Shown: positions 43,494-52,406, counted from the first letter of the stretch. The stretch: 64,000 nt of DNA from Halorientalis litorea (GCF_023028225.1 NZ_CP095482.1:1054001-1118000), one strand, 5' to 3'. The notes: generated from the sequence alone by a model not told the origin. Translations and numbers: made by a program.

Positions 43494-45284
43494 ATGAGTT
43501 CGGTACCGGACCGCGGCGACATCGAGGAGTCCTACAAGTGGGACCTCACGGACCTCTACGCCGACGACGAGGCGTGGGAGCAAGCCTACGAGGAAGTCGA
43601 GGCACGACTGGACGACCTTCGTGCCTACGAGGGTAGCGTTACCGACGACGCGGCGACGCTCCTTGAGGTACTCGAACTGCGCGAAGAAGTCATGCGCGAG
43701 GTGTCGAGCGTGGTGTCATACGCACGGATGCGGCGGGACGAGGACACGGCCGACGGCCACTATCAGGCACTGCTGGCACGGGCACAGTCACTGTCTTCGG
43801 ACGCCCAGAGCGCGGCATCGTTCATCGAACCCGAGCTACAGGAGTTGAGCCACGAAGACGTCGACGAGTTCGTCGCGGCGGAGTCAGACCTCGCGGAGTA
43901 CGACCACTACTTCGACGACGTGTTGCGGATGAAAGACCACACCCGCTCGGCCGAAGTGGAGAACCTGCTCGCCGAGTTGGGGGAAGTCACCGGGGCACCC
44001 GGCGAGGTGTACAACATGCTCGCGAACGCGGACATGGAGTTCCCTGCGGTCGAGACGCCCGACGGGGAACAAAAGCGAATCACGCTCAACAACTTCACGA
44101 CGCTCCAGAAACACCCGGACCGGGCGTTCCGCGCGGACGTGTACGAGCAGTTCTACGACGAGTGGGAGACTGTACGAAACGCCGTCGGTGCGGCCTACAA
44201 GAACAGCGTCAAGACCGACAGCAAACTCGCACGGGCACGGGACTACGACACCGCACGCGAGGCCGCACTCGACGAGCCGAACATCCCCGTCACGGTGTAC
44301 GACAACCTCGTCGACACAGTGCGGGAGAACCTCGACACCCTCCACCGACACGCAGAGTTGAAGCGGGAGGCCATCGGTGCCGACGAGTTGCGGATGTGGG
44401 ACCTCTACGTCCCGATGGTCGAGGGCGAGAGCCCCGAAATCCCCTACGAGGAGGCGTGCGAGTACGTCACCGAGGCCGTCGCACCGCTGGGCGAGGACTA
44501 CCAGTCACGGCTTGCCGAGGGGCTGGACTCCCGTTGGGTCGACGTGTACGAAACCGACGGCAAACAGTCCGGAGCATACAGCGGCGGCACGTACGACTCA
44601 CAGCCGTACATCCTGCTGAACTACCAAGACGACGTGTCGTCGATGTACACGCTGGCCCACGAACTCGGCCACTCGTTGCACACCCAACTCACCAGCGAGG
44701 AACAGCCATACGTCTACTCCGGCTACGAAATATTCGTCGCCGAGGTGGCCTCGACGGTCAACGAGACGTTGTTGACCCACCACCTGCTCGACACCGTCGA
44801 GGACGAGCGTCTCCGTCGACACGTCCTCAACGAGTACCTCGAACGGTTCCGCTCGACGCTGTACCGGCAGACGATGTTCGCCGAGTTCGAACACCGCACC
44901 CACGAACTTTCCGAGGCCGGCGAGGCACTCACCCCGGACCGACTGGACGAGTTGTATCTGGACCTCAAGTCGGATTACTACGAGCCAGCGGTCGTCGACG
45001 ACCGCATCGCTCGCGAGTGGATGCGCATCCCGCACTTCTACCGGGCGTTCTACGTCTACCAGTACGCGACGGGCATCAGCGCGGCCGTCGCACTGGTCGA
45101 CAGCATCCTCTCGGAGGGCGAACCGGCCGCCGAGCGGTACGTCGAGTTCCTGCGGAACGGCTCCCGGGAGTACCCCTTGGAACTCCTCCGTGGCGCGGGC
45201 GTCGACATGGCCTCGCCCGACCCTGTGGAGTCGGCACTCGACGTGTACGACGAGTACCTCGACGAGTTCGCGTCGCTGACCTGA
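43494..45284 (+). CDS. pepF: Oligoendopeptidase F (M3 family)
   Basis: Zinc endopeptidase for short peptides, 596 residues, as usual. The active-site motif HELGH is at 389-393 (YTLAHELGHSLHTQ), with the third ligand Glu in EIFVAEVASTVNE, and the family tail EWMRIPHFYRAFYVYQYATG. The start was placed at MSSVPDRGD; a longer frame overlaps truA. Downstream lies PAN, so peptide breakdown after proteasomal cutting is a fitting inference. Confidence 0.95.
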   Translation: MSSVPDRGDIEESYKWDLTDLYADDEAWEQAYEEVEARLDDLRAYEGSVTDDAATLLEVLELREEVMREVSSVVSYARMRRDEDTADGHYQALLARAQSLSSDAQSAASFIEPELQELSHEDVDEFVAAESDLAEYDHYFDDVLRMKDHTRSAEVENLLAELGEVTGAPGEVYNMLANADMEFPAVETPDGEQKRITLNNFTTLQKHPDRAFRADVYEQFYDEWETVRNAVGAAYKNSVKTDSKLARARDYDTAREAALDEPNIPVTVYDNLVDTVRENLDTLHRHAELKREAIGADELRMWDLYVPMVEGESPEIPYEEACEYVTEAVAPLGEDYQSRLAEGLDSRWVDVYETDGKQSGAYSGGTYDSQPYILLNYQDDVSSMYTLAHELGHSLHTQLTSEEQPYVYSGYEIFVAEVASTVNETLLTHHLLDTVEDERLRRHVLNEYLERFRSTLYRQTMFAEFEHRTHELSEAGEALTPDRLDELYLDLKSDYYEPAVVDDRIAREWMRIPHFYRAFYVYQYATGISAAVALVDSILSEGEPAAERYVEFLRNGSREYPLELLRGAGVDMASPDPVESALDVYDEYLDEFASLT

Positions 45285-45371
45285 CCGCCCGCTGTCGGTT
45301 TTGCCGCCGAGCGGGAGGATGGCCGGGACCCAAAGGCCCTTTTACGTGCGTACCTTAAGCTCGTCAGTCAG

Positions 45372-46592
45372 ATGTCCCGGAGTCCGTCGCTCCCGGACCG
45401 GCCCCGGCTGGACCTCGACCCCGATATGTCCCCTGCCGAACGGCTGGACGCGTTGCGGGAGCACTTCGTGAAGTTGGAACAGGTGAACGAGGAGTTGGCC
45501 GAACAACTGGAGTCAGCCCGCGAGCAGCGGAGCGAACTCCGTGAGGAAGTCGACCACCTCGAACGAGAGAACGAGACGCTCAAAACGTCCTCGCTGTACG
45601 TCGCTACGGCCGAGGAACTCACCGACGAGGGCGTCGTCGTCAAACAGCACGGCAACAATCAGGAGGTGCTGACGGAGGTGTCCCCACAGCTCCGCGAGGA
45701 CCTCGAAGCCGGTGACCGCGTCGCCATCAACGACTCGTTCAGCGTGCAAGCGATGCTGGAGGCCGAAACCGACGCCCGGGCACAGGCCATGGAGGTCGAC
45801 GCCTCACCCGCCGTTGCCTACGACGACATCGGCGGCCTCGAAGAGCAGATTCTCGAAGTCCGGGAGGCCGTCGAGGAACCACTCGTCAACGCCGAGCAGT
45901 TCCGCGAAATCGGCATCGACCCGCCGAGCGGGGTGCTCCTGCACGGGCCGCCGGGGACGGGCAAGACGATGCTGGCCAAGGCCGTCGCCAACCAGACCGA
46001 CGCCACGTTCATCAAGATGGCCGGCTCGGAACTCGTTCGGAAGTTCATCGGCGAGGGCGCGCGCCTCGTGCGCGACCTCTTCGAGTTGGCCTCCGAGCGG
46101 GAACCCGCCATCATCTTCATCGACGAGATAGACGCCATCGCGGCCAAGCGGACCGAGTCCAAGACCAGCGGGGACGCGGAGGTCCAGCGGACGATGATGC
46201 AACTGCTCAGCGAGATGGACGGCTTCGAGGACCGCGGCGAGATTCGCATCATCGCCGCCACCAACCGCTTCGACATGCTCGACCGCGCGATTCTGCGCCC
46301 CGGCCGGTTCGACCGCCTCATCGAAGTCCCCGAACCGGACATCGAGGGTCGGGAACGCATCCTCGAAATCCACACCGAAGCGATGACGCTCGCCGACAGC
46401 GTCGACCTCGGCGCGATTGCCGCCGAGACCGACGGGTTCAGCGGCGCGGAACTCGCCTCGCTGGCGACGGAGGCCGGGATGTTCGCCATCCGGGACGGTC
46501 GCACCGATGTCAGAACCGTCGACTTCGAGGACGCCATCGAGAAGGTGACCGAAGCCGACACCGAGGACACCGGGCCTATCGCGTTCTACTGA
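45372..46592 (+). CDS. pan: Proteasome-activating nucleotidase
   Basis: AAA ATPase that unfolds proteins for the 20S proteasome. 406 residues: coiled coil (about 20-75), OB domain, AAA module with GPPGTGKT (192-199), IIFIDEIDAI, the pore-loop region KFIGEGARLV and arginine finger NRFDMLDRAILRPGRFDR. The C-terminus reads GPIAFY: the usual hydrophobic-Tyr-X tail is replaced by Ala-Phe-Tyr. CCTTTTACG about 30 bases upstream is a TATA-like box. Confidence 0.95.
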   Translation: MSRSPSLPDRPRLDLDPDMSPAERLDALREHFVKLEQVNEELAEQLESAREQRSELREEVDHLERENETLKTSSLYVATAEELTDEGVVVKQHGNNQEVLTEVSPQLREDLEAGDRVAINDSFSVQAMLEAETDARAQAMEVDASPAVAYDDIGGLEEQILEVREAVEEPLVNAEQFREIGIDPPSGVLLHGPPGTGKTMLAKAVANQTDATFIKMAGSELVRKFIGEGARLVRDLFELASEREPAIIFIDEIDAIAAKRTESKTSGDAEVQRTMMQLLSEMDGFEDRGEIRIIAATNRFDMLDRAILRPGRFDRLIEVPEPDIEGRERILEIHTEAMTLADSVDLGAIAAETDGFSGAELASLATEAGMFAIRDGRTDVRTVDFEDAIEKVTEADTEDTGPIAFY

Positions 46593-46731
46593 CGCGCGCT
46601 CGTCGCTCGCGATTACCCATCCGCACTGGTGCCGACCCGGAGCGAAAGCCAGCGAGGTTAACGACCACCCGGGTTTATCGTGTTTGGTAAACGACACCAA
46701 TAGTTAATGACCTCGGTCACCCACTCACTGT

Positions 46732-48195
46732 ATGAGCGGACAGAATCAGCACCGACAAGACCGCCGTACTACTGGAATCAACGGTGTAGATGCAGTCCTT
46801 GGTGGTGGTTTATTGGCCGACTCCGCGACGCTCGTCCGGGGGCCACCCGGTTCGGGAAAGTCGATATTTACACTCCACTTTCTCGCTGCTGCCGACGCCG
46901 ACGAGACGGCACTCTACGTCAACCTCGGGGAACCCGATGAGTACGTCCGGTCGACCGCCCGTGGCTTCGGATTCGACGCCGATGCCCTCGAATTTCTCGA
47001 CCTCTCCCCTTCAGGTGACCGGTTCCAAGACGAGGAAACGTACACGCTGTTCCGGTCGGAGGACGTCGAAGCACCGTCGCTGGTCGAGGACATTCGCTCG
47101 CGCGTCGAAGCGGTGGACCCTGACCGGGTCGTCGTCGACCCGGCCACCGAGTTCAAGTACCTCACACCGGACGAACACCAGTTTCGCACACAGATTCTCG
47201 GACTCTTGGACTTCCTCAGGGACATCGGCGCGACGGTCCTGTTGACCTCACAGGCCGCGGATTCGATGCCCGACGACGACCTGCAGTTCCTCGTCGACGC
47301 CGTCATCAACATCGAAAAACAACCAAATCACAGGACGGTTCGCGTGTCGAAGTTCCGCGGGTCCTCTGTCGCGCGCGGACATCACACGCTCCAGATCTCC
47401 GATGCCGGAATGGAGGCGTGGCCACAGCTCAACCCCAACCGACACGGCCGAGAGTTCACTTCAACGACGCTCTCCTCGGGCGTTCCCGAGTTAGACGACT
47501 TACTGAAGGGAGGGCTTCCAACGGGAACGGTAACGTTTCTCAGTGGGCCCACTGGTGTCGGCAAGACGACGACAGGCATCCAGTTCCTGAGTGAAGCCGC
47601 CAAACAGGGCCACAAGACCGTTCTCTACAACTTCGAAGAAGACCGTCATACGCTGATGAGTCGTGCGGAGGCGATCGGTATCCCGCTCGCCGACATGGTC
47701 GACCGAGGGATGCTCGCAATCGAGGAGATAGGGCCGGGAGTCCTCTCTATCAACGAATTCACACACCGGGTTCGGACAGCAGTCGAAGACGAGGACGCCG
47801 AACTCGTGATGATAGACGGGACCAGCGGATTCAAGCGGTCGCTTCGTGGTGTCGGCTCCGACCCGATGGCACACCTCGTGACCATCGGCCGGTATCTCCG
47901 CAACATGGGTGTGACTGGCATCGTCAGTAACGAGGTCCACCAGATAACCGGCGAGTTCCGCGCCACTGAGAAGGGGACGAGTTACCTCGCGGACAACATC
48001 CTCGTCCTTCGCCACGTCGAGCACAGAGGAACGCTCCAGAAGGTAATCGGGGTCCTCAAGATGCGGACGAGCGACTTCGAGAACCAACTCCGACGGCTGG
48101 AAGTCACGGGCGACGGGTTACAGGTCGGCGAGTCGCTCTCGAACCTCCGTGGTATCCTGACCGGGACACCGAACTGGACCGAGGGGGGTGAGTGA
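46732..48195 (+). CDS. Double-domain KaiC/RadA-type ATPase
   Basis: 487 residues with two KaiC-like modules. Module one has Walker A GPPGSGKS (37-44), module two GPTGVGKT (272-279). In module two the catalytic glutamate pair is kept (LYNFEEDRHT); module one has a single Glu (VNLGEPDE), so the two halves may differ in activity, as in cyanobacterial KaiC. No phosphorylated Ser-Thr site equal to KaiC was identified. A TATA-like tagttaatga is about 27 bases before the ATG. It is followed by a LOV kinase on the same strand; a sensory output partner is inferred. Codon choice is less GC-rich than the neighbours. Confidence 0.9.
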   Translation: MSGQNQHRQDRRTTGINGVDAVLGGGLLADSATLVRGPPGSGKSIFTLHFLAAADADETALYVNLGEPDEYVRSTARGFGFDADALEFLDLSPSGDRFQDEETYTLFRSEDVEAPSLVEDIRSRVEAVDPDRVVVDPATEFKYLTPDEHQFRTQILGLLDFLRDIGATVLLTSQAADSMPDDDLQFLVDAVINIEKQPNHRTVRVSKFRGSSVARGHHTLQISDAGMEAWPQLNPNRHGREFTSTTLSSGVPELDDLLKGGLPTGTVTFLSGPTGVGKTTTGIQFLSEAAKQGHKTVLYNFEEDRHTLMSRAEAIGIPLADMVDRGMLAIEEIGPGVLSINEFTHRVRTAVEDEDAELVMIDGTSGFKRSLRGVGSDPMAHLVTIGRYLRNMGVTGIVSNEVHQITGEFRATEKGTSYLADNILVLRHVEHRGTLQKVIGVLKMRTSDFENQLRRLEVTGDGLQVGESLSNLRGILTGTPNWTEGGE

Positions 48196-48337
48196 CGGAC
48201 CCATGACGCCGGCACTCACAGCCAGTAGCGTGGTATCGACGTCGGCCTGTGGCACCACCAGTCCCGCCAGCGCAGAACGGTCACGGGGACGAGTCACTCC
48301 CGGAGAACAGGAGGGGTGGCCCGGTCCGAACGCGATA

Positions 48338-48344
48338 GAGGTGA
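48338..48344 (+). promoter_or_regulatory. Shine-Dalgarno site of the LOV kinase gene
   Basis: GAGGTGA ends three bases before the ATG at 48348 and pairs well with the 3' end of 16S rRNA. It supports this start and an internal position in an operon with the KaiC-like gene 152 bases upstream. Confidence 0.65.
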
Positions 48345-48347
48345 ACG

Positions 48348-50207
48348 ATGGAAACAAACGAACTGTCTGACCTCGTCGGAACCCGGGGCGAGACAGGTGC
48401 CGAAACCGACAGTTCGACGAGTATTTTGCCACTCGTGGCCGACAGCGGGAATCAGCGAGTCCTCCTCGAGTGGCTCACCGACCACGAGAGCTACGAGGCA
48501 GTCGAAGGCACGTCGAGTCCGTTCGAGGCCGACTTCGACCTCTGTATCATCGACGGGGGAACACTCCAAGAGTACCGAGAGGAATTGAAGACGGCGAAGG
48601 CAGACTCGGAACCCGTACTCCTGCCCGTGCTCCTCTTGCTCCCGGAGACACGGTCGGACGTCATCGAAACCGACGAGGGGGACATCGCCGACAACGTCTT
48701 TCCGACGACTATCGACGAAATCGTCTCGCTCCCGATTCGGCAGACCGAACTCGAGTGGCGAATCCAGTCGCTCCTTCGCCTGCGTAACCAGTCCATCACG
48801 ACACAGAGACAGAACGCGGAGCTCAGACTGTTCCAACAGGCCGTCGAGTCGACCGGGCACGCCATCTACATCACGGACACGGACGGTATCATCAAGTACG
48901 TCAACGACGCGTTCGAGGAGATGACCGGGTACACGCGTGCCGAGGCGGTCGGGGCGGACGTCAGCCTCGTTCATCCAGGAATCGAGTCGGAGGAGTACTT
49001 CCAAGAACTCCACGAGACGATTCGTAACGGTGAGGTCTGGGAGGGAGACATCGTCGACGAACGGAAAGACGGCGAGTCGTACACCGCCGCACAGACGGTC
49101 GCGCCGGTGTCGGAGGGCGGCGACGTGAGTGCGGTCGTCGCCGTCCAGAAAGATATCACCGAGCGCAGAGAACGGGAGGAGACACTCAAGCGGCGGACCC
49201 ACGCCATCGAGGAGACGCCGGTCGGGATTACCATCACCGACCCCTCTCGCGACCACAATCCGATGATTTACGTCAACGATGCGTTCTCCGAAATGACCGG
49301 CTACTCGCGTTCGTACGCTGTCGGGCGGAACTGTCGGTTCCTGCAGGGCGAGGACACGGACCCCGAGCGTGTCGGCCGAATTCGTGCGGCAATCGACGCA
49401 GAAGAACCGATTTCGATAGAGCTTCGGAACTACCGGAAAAACGGGACGGAATTCTGGAACCACCTCGAAATTGCCCCTGTCAGGGACGCCACTGGGACAG
49501 TCATCAATTGGGTCGGCTTCCAGCAGGAAGTCACCGAACGAAAGGAACGCTTACGACAGTTAGGTGTACTCGACCGCACACTGCGACACACTCTGCGCAA
49601 CGATATGAACGTGATTCGCGGGCACGCAGAGAGCATCCAGTCCCATGCGTCGACCGCGGTCGCGGAGTCGGCCGAGCAGATAATCGAGGCGAGCAACGAC
49701 TTGCTGGCGATGGCCGAGAAAGAGAAGGCTATCACTTCACTCCTGCGTGATAGGCCGCGGCAATTAGAGTTCGATATTCCGGTACTGCTTCGGTACGTTG
49801 CGGACGAGGTCCGGGCCGACCACCCCCGTTGCACAATCGACGTTGCGTGTCCCGAGGACGTGGCTGTAGTCGCATCAGAAGAGTTCGACGAGGGGGTCAG
49901 AGAGGTAGTCACGAACGCGGCCACTCACACCGACGCGTCGTCGTCCGAAGTTGAAATCACCGTCGAGGAGACCGGCGAGACTGTCTGTATCAGCATCGCC
50001 GATACCGGACCACAGATTCCCGAGATAGAGCGACAAATCCTGTTGGACTCCGAACCAGAGGTTCAGACGGAGTTACGCCACGGGAGTGGGTTGGGGCTGT
50101 GGCTAGTCAGGCTCATCGTCACACGGTCGAACGGCAGCATAGACGTTGCAGAGAACTCGCCGCGAGGGAACGTCATACGGCTGGAACTTCCGAGAGCGGA
50201 GACGTGA
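48348..50207 (+). CDS. Receiver-like/PAS/LOV histidine kinase
   Basis: 619 residues. Residues 25-145 resemble a receiver domain (DFDLCIIDGG, Asp69) whose later elements are degenerate. Residues 160-272 are a PAS domain. Residues 285-397 match a LOV photosensor: YVNDAFSEMTGYSRSYAVGR, NCRFLQGEDTDPE with Cys329, NYRKNGTEFWNHLEI (Asn361, Asn371) and VGFQQEVTER (Gln392/393). A single-residue flavin-adduct Cys and these polar flavin contacts define blue-light LOV domains such as YtvA. The kinase core has His414 (LRHTLRNDMN), the N-box Asn523 and GHGS-type GSGLGLWLV. No membrane segment. A light-driven kinase is a strong inference. Confidence 0.9.
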   Translation: METNELSDLVGTRGETGAETDSSTSILPLVADSGNQRVLLEWLTDHESYEAVEGTSSPFEADFDLCIIDGGTLQEYREELKTAKADSEPVLLPVLLLLPETRSDVIETDEGDIADNVFPTTIDEIVSLPIRQTELEWRIQSLLRLRNQSITTQRQNAELRLFQQAVESTGHAIYITDTDGIIKYVNDAFEEMTGYTRAEAVGADVSLVHPGIESEEYFQELHETIRNGEVWEGDIVDERKDGESYTAAQTVAPVSEGGDVSAVVAVQKDITERREREETLKRRTHAIEETPVGITITDPSRDHNPMIYVNDAFSEMTGYSRSYAVGRNCRFLQGEDTDPERVGRIRAAIDAEEPISIELRNYRKNGTEFWNHLEIAPVRDATGTVINWVGFQQEVTERKERLRQLGVLDRTLRHTLRNDMNVIRGHAESIQSHASTAVAESAEQIIEASNDLLAMAEKEKAITSLLRDRPRQLEFDIPVLLRYVADEVRADHPRCTIDVACPEDVAVVASEEFDEGVREVVTNAATHTDASSSEVEITVEETGETVCISIADTGPQIPEIERQILLDSEPEVQTELRHGSGLGLWLVRLIVTRSNGSIDVAENSPRGNVIRLELPRAET

Positions 50208-50293
50208 CTCGGACGGCGTAGTCCCAGACGGGCCAGTCCGTCTGGCGGCCGGTTCCGCGCCGCTCGCTCGTCCGGCAGCGGGCGTCCCGGTGT

Positions 50294-50998
50294 TTACGCC
50301 GTACAGATGTCCACGAAGTTCCGCAGGATTCGCAGTCCCGTCTCGCCGGACTTCTCGGGGTGGAACTGCGTGCCGAAGACGGTCCCGGACTCGTCGGCGA
50401 CGATGCTCGGGAACGCCTGCTCGTAGTCCGTCGTTGCGACGACGGCGTGGTCGTCCTCGGGTGCGGCGTAGTAAGAGTGGACGAAGTAGGCGTACTGGCC
50501 GTCGACGGAACCGCCTCGCGCGGTTCCGTCTGCCCGTGGCGTCTCCGACGCCACGCTGTCGATTCCGTCCACCAGCGGGTGGTCACGCTGTACGTCGAGA
50601 CTGTTCCAGCCCATGTGCGGGACCTTCTGTCCCTCGCTGAAACGGCGGTTCGTGCCCGGAATCAGGTCTAGCCCTTCGGCCTCGCCCTGTCCGGCGTGGT
50701 CGGCCTCCTCGCTCGTCGTCAGCAGCATCTGCATTCCGAGGCAGATGCCGAACAGCGGCGTACCCTCGTCGGCGGCGTCGGCCAGCGCGGCCCGGAACGG
50801 CCCGGCGTTCTCCATGCCCTCGCTGAACGCGCCGACGCCCGGCAGGACGATGCCGTCGGCACTGTCGAGCGCGCCCGGGTCGTCCACGAGCGTCACGCCA
50901 GCCCCGGCACGCTCCAGCCCTCGGGTGACGCTTCGGAGGTTCCCGAGACCGTAGTCGACGACGACCACCTCGGCCGTCGTCTGTGTAGATTGGCTCAT
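50294..50998 (-). CDS. hisH: Imidazole glycerol phosphate synthase subunit HisH
   Basis: Glutaminase that feeds ammonia to HisF in histidine synthesis; 234 residues. VVDYGLGNLRSV opens the domain, GICLGMQML carries the nucleophile Cys, and GTQFHPEKSGETG holds the catalytic His and Glu. An extra stretch SETPRADGTARGGSVDGQ appears before YAYFVHSYY, and at DNA level it is made of two perfect palindromes. The start at MSQSTQ was chosen because the frame above it is not conserved. It is the last gene of a likely five-gene minus-strand run. Confidence 0.94.
   Translation of the reverse strand: MSQSTQTTAEVVVVDYGLGNLRSVTRGLERAGAGVTLVDDPGALDSADGIVLPGVGAFSEGMENAGPFRAALADAADEGTPLFGICLGMQMLLTTSEEADHAGQGEAEGLDLIPGTNRRFSEGQKVPHMGWNSLDVQRDHPLVDGIDSVASETPRADGTARGGSVDGQYAYFVHSYYAAPEDDHAVVATTDYEQAFPSIVADESGTVFGTQFHPEKSGETGLRILRNFVDICTA
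50504..50554. repeat. Two perfect palindromes inside hisH
   Basis: An 11-bp stem with a 5-base loop (50504-50530, gacggaaccgc / gcggttccgtc) and an 8-bp stem with a 3-base loop (50536-50554, gtggcgtc / gacgccac) lie next to each other inside the reading frame, exactly under the extra residues of HisH. The frame is intact, so any insertion was in frame. Confidence 0.75.
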
Positions 50999-51026
50999 GG
51001 ACGCCACTTCAGCCGGCCGGGAAAAA

Positions 51027-51185
51027 TCAGTTCCGTTCGGCGGTCGAACGCACGTTCCGGCAGGCAACTGACGTGCCGTCCTCACACAGTCGTTCGAGGG
51101 TTTTGCAAGCCTGTTCGTTGCCAGACGTACAGAGGCGTTCAAGAACTACGACGGCCCCGCGGTCCGATTCGATTTCTGCCGACAT
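51027..51185 (-). CDS. 52-residue protein of two cysteine repeats, unannotated
   Basis: A short gene read from the gap between the UDG gene and hisH. It translates as MSAEIESDRGAVVV, then two 15-residue repeats at 15-29 and 30-44: LERLCTSGNEQACKT and LERLCEDGTSVACRN, then VRSTAERN. Eight of 15 positions are identical, and four of these eight use different codons, so the repeat is kept at protein level rather than being a fresh DNA copy. The four Cys give C-x7-C twice, recalling the disulfide helical hairpins of Sel1-like/Hcp proteins (inference), or a metal site. No SD is visible; the upstream stretch is AT-rich. It lies 42 bases after the UDG stop and 28 before hisH. Confidence 0.65.
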   Translation of the reverse strand: MSAEIESDRGAVVVLERLCTSGNEQACKTLERLCEDGTSVACRNVRSTAERN

Positions 51186-51227
51186 ACAGCATTATTATTC
51201 ATTATGGATTCAAAAGTCTGTCGCCGG

Positions 51228-51812
51228 TCAGAAGTCGCCGAGGCTCGACTGGCCGCCGCCGTCCGCGAAGTCGGCGGCCCGCCGGACGGCCGACTCGAAC
51301 GTCTCGGCTTGACTCCGGTCGTACAGGGTCGCCGCCGGGTGAACACAGACCAACACCCGGCGCGTCTCGCCAGCGATGGGAACGTCGAACAACTCGCCTG
51401 CCTCACCCGTGACGGCCACGTCCCGGTCGAGCAGGTGTTCGCTCGGCACTTTTCCAAGCGTGACGATGACCGCGGGGTCGACTGCGTCGATTTCGGCGTC
51501 GAGATAGCCCCGGCAGTTCGCCAGTTCCTCACTCGTCGGGTCGCGGTTCTCCGGGGGGCGACAGCGCACGCAGTTCGTGATGCGCACGTCCTCGCGGGCC
51601 AGTCCGGCGTCCCGGAGCGCGTCGTCCAGAACGGTGCCGCTCCGACCGACGAACGGTTCGCCCTGTTCGTCCTCGTTGGCCCCCGGTCCCTCGCCGACGA
51701 ACAACAGGGCCGCGTCCGCCGGGCCGACGCCGTCGACTATCTGCGTGCGGGACTCCACCAGCGCGGGACAGCGCGTGCAGTCGGTGACACAGAGGCCGTC
51801 CATCCGGTCCAT
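51228..51812 (-). CDS. Family 4 uracil-DNA glycosylase
   Basis: 194 residues. GEGPGANEDEQGEPFVGRSG is the family-4 (UDGa) active-site motif, CVHPAAT the second, and four Cys (CTRCP early; NCVRCRP later) fit its [4Fe-4S] cluster. Removes uracil from DNA, useful at high GC where cytosine deamination is frequent. Its gene neighbours are DUF99 upstream (33 bases) and the cysteine-repeat gene downstream. Confidence 0.94.
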   Translation of the reverse strand: MDRMDGLCVTDCTRCPALVESRTQIVDGVGPADAALLFVGEGPGANEDEQGEPFVGRSGTVLDDALRDAGLAREDVRITNCVRCRPPENRDPTSEELANCRGYLDAEIDAVDPAVIVTLGKVPSEHLLDRDVAVTGEAGELFDVPIAGETRRVLVCVHPAATLYDRSQAETFESAVRRAADFADGGGQSSLGDF

Positions 51813-51845
51813 GCACCCGCTCCGGGCGGCGGCGGCAAAAACCCG

Positions 51846-52406
51846 TCAGTCCGCCGCGGCCCGGAACTGGTCGGCCGCCCGGGCGGCGAGTCGTGCGACC
51901 CGGAGCGGTTCCGGTCGGCCACCCCCGGGCGTGAAGCCACGCACGACCTCTGCGGCCTCGGCGTCCGGGAGGCCGACGTTCCTGACGAACACGGTGTCGT
52001 CGCCGAGGGAGACCCGTTCGCGTGCCGGTTGCGCCCGGTAGGTGGCGAGTCGCGTTTCGAGGGCCGGACCCTCGAAGGCCTCCCGGAGGGCGGGTTCGAG
52101 GCCGTCGCTCGCCTCGTAGGTGACGGAGACGACGGGGCGGTCGGTCCCCTCGTGGATTCGCGTGAGGTCGAGGACGTTGAACCACGCGAGTGCGATACCG
52201 GACACCAAGAGGTACTGTACGTCCTCGCGGTCGAGAAAATCGGTGAGTTCGAGAACGGCGTCGGTGGCGTCGGTACCGCCGACGGTGCAGTCGGTGAACG
52301 CGAAGCCGTCGGTCACCCGGTCGGCGCGGACGACGGCCCCGGCTATCGTACTCCGGTCGTCAGTGAACGACTCCGCGACGCCCAGCGCGCGGACGCCGGG
52401 TTTCAC
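51846..52406 (-). CDS. DUF99 family protein (EndoV-like, putative dU endonuclease)
   Basis: 186 residues. MKPGVRALGVAESFTDDRSTIAGAVVRADRV is a typical DUF99 opening, with the acidic residues Glu12 and Asp16-17 and a later LLVSGIALAWFNVLDL. The family has an endonuclease-V-like fold, and members are annotated as endonuclease dU; catalysis is inferred from the fold and neighbour. Overlaps the DUF5786 gene by four bases and precedes a uracil-DNA glycosylase, which makes a uracil-repair pair. Confidence 0.85.
   Translation of the reverse strand: MKPGVRALGVAESFTDDRSTIAGAVVRADRVTDGFAFTDCTVGGTDATDAVLELTDFLDREDVQYLLVSGIALAWFNVLDLTRIHEGTDRPVVSVTYEASDGLEPALREAFEGPALETRLATYRAQPARERVSLGDDTVFVRNVGLPDAEAAEVVRGFTPGGGRPEPLRVARLAARAADQFRAAAD

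Noticed and set aside
48188-48370. 60-residue frame between the KaiC-like gene and the LOV kinase
   Set aside because: It overlaps both genes, has no domain, and the SD site at 48338 belongs to the kinase start.
50208-50293. Possible terminator or gene between the LOV kinase and hisH
   Set aside because: Only a short convergent gap; no T-tract or hairpin that stands out.
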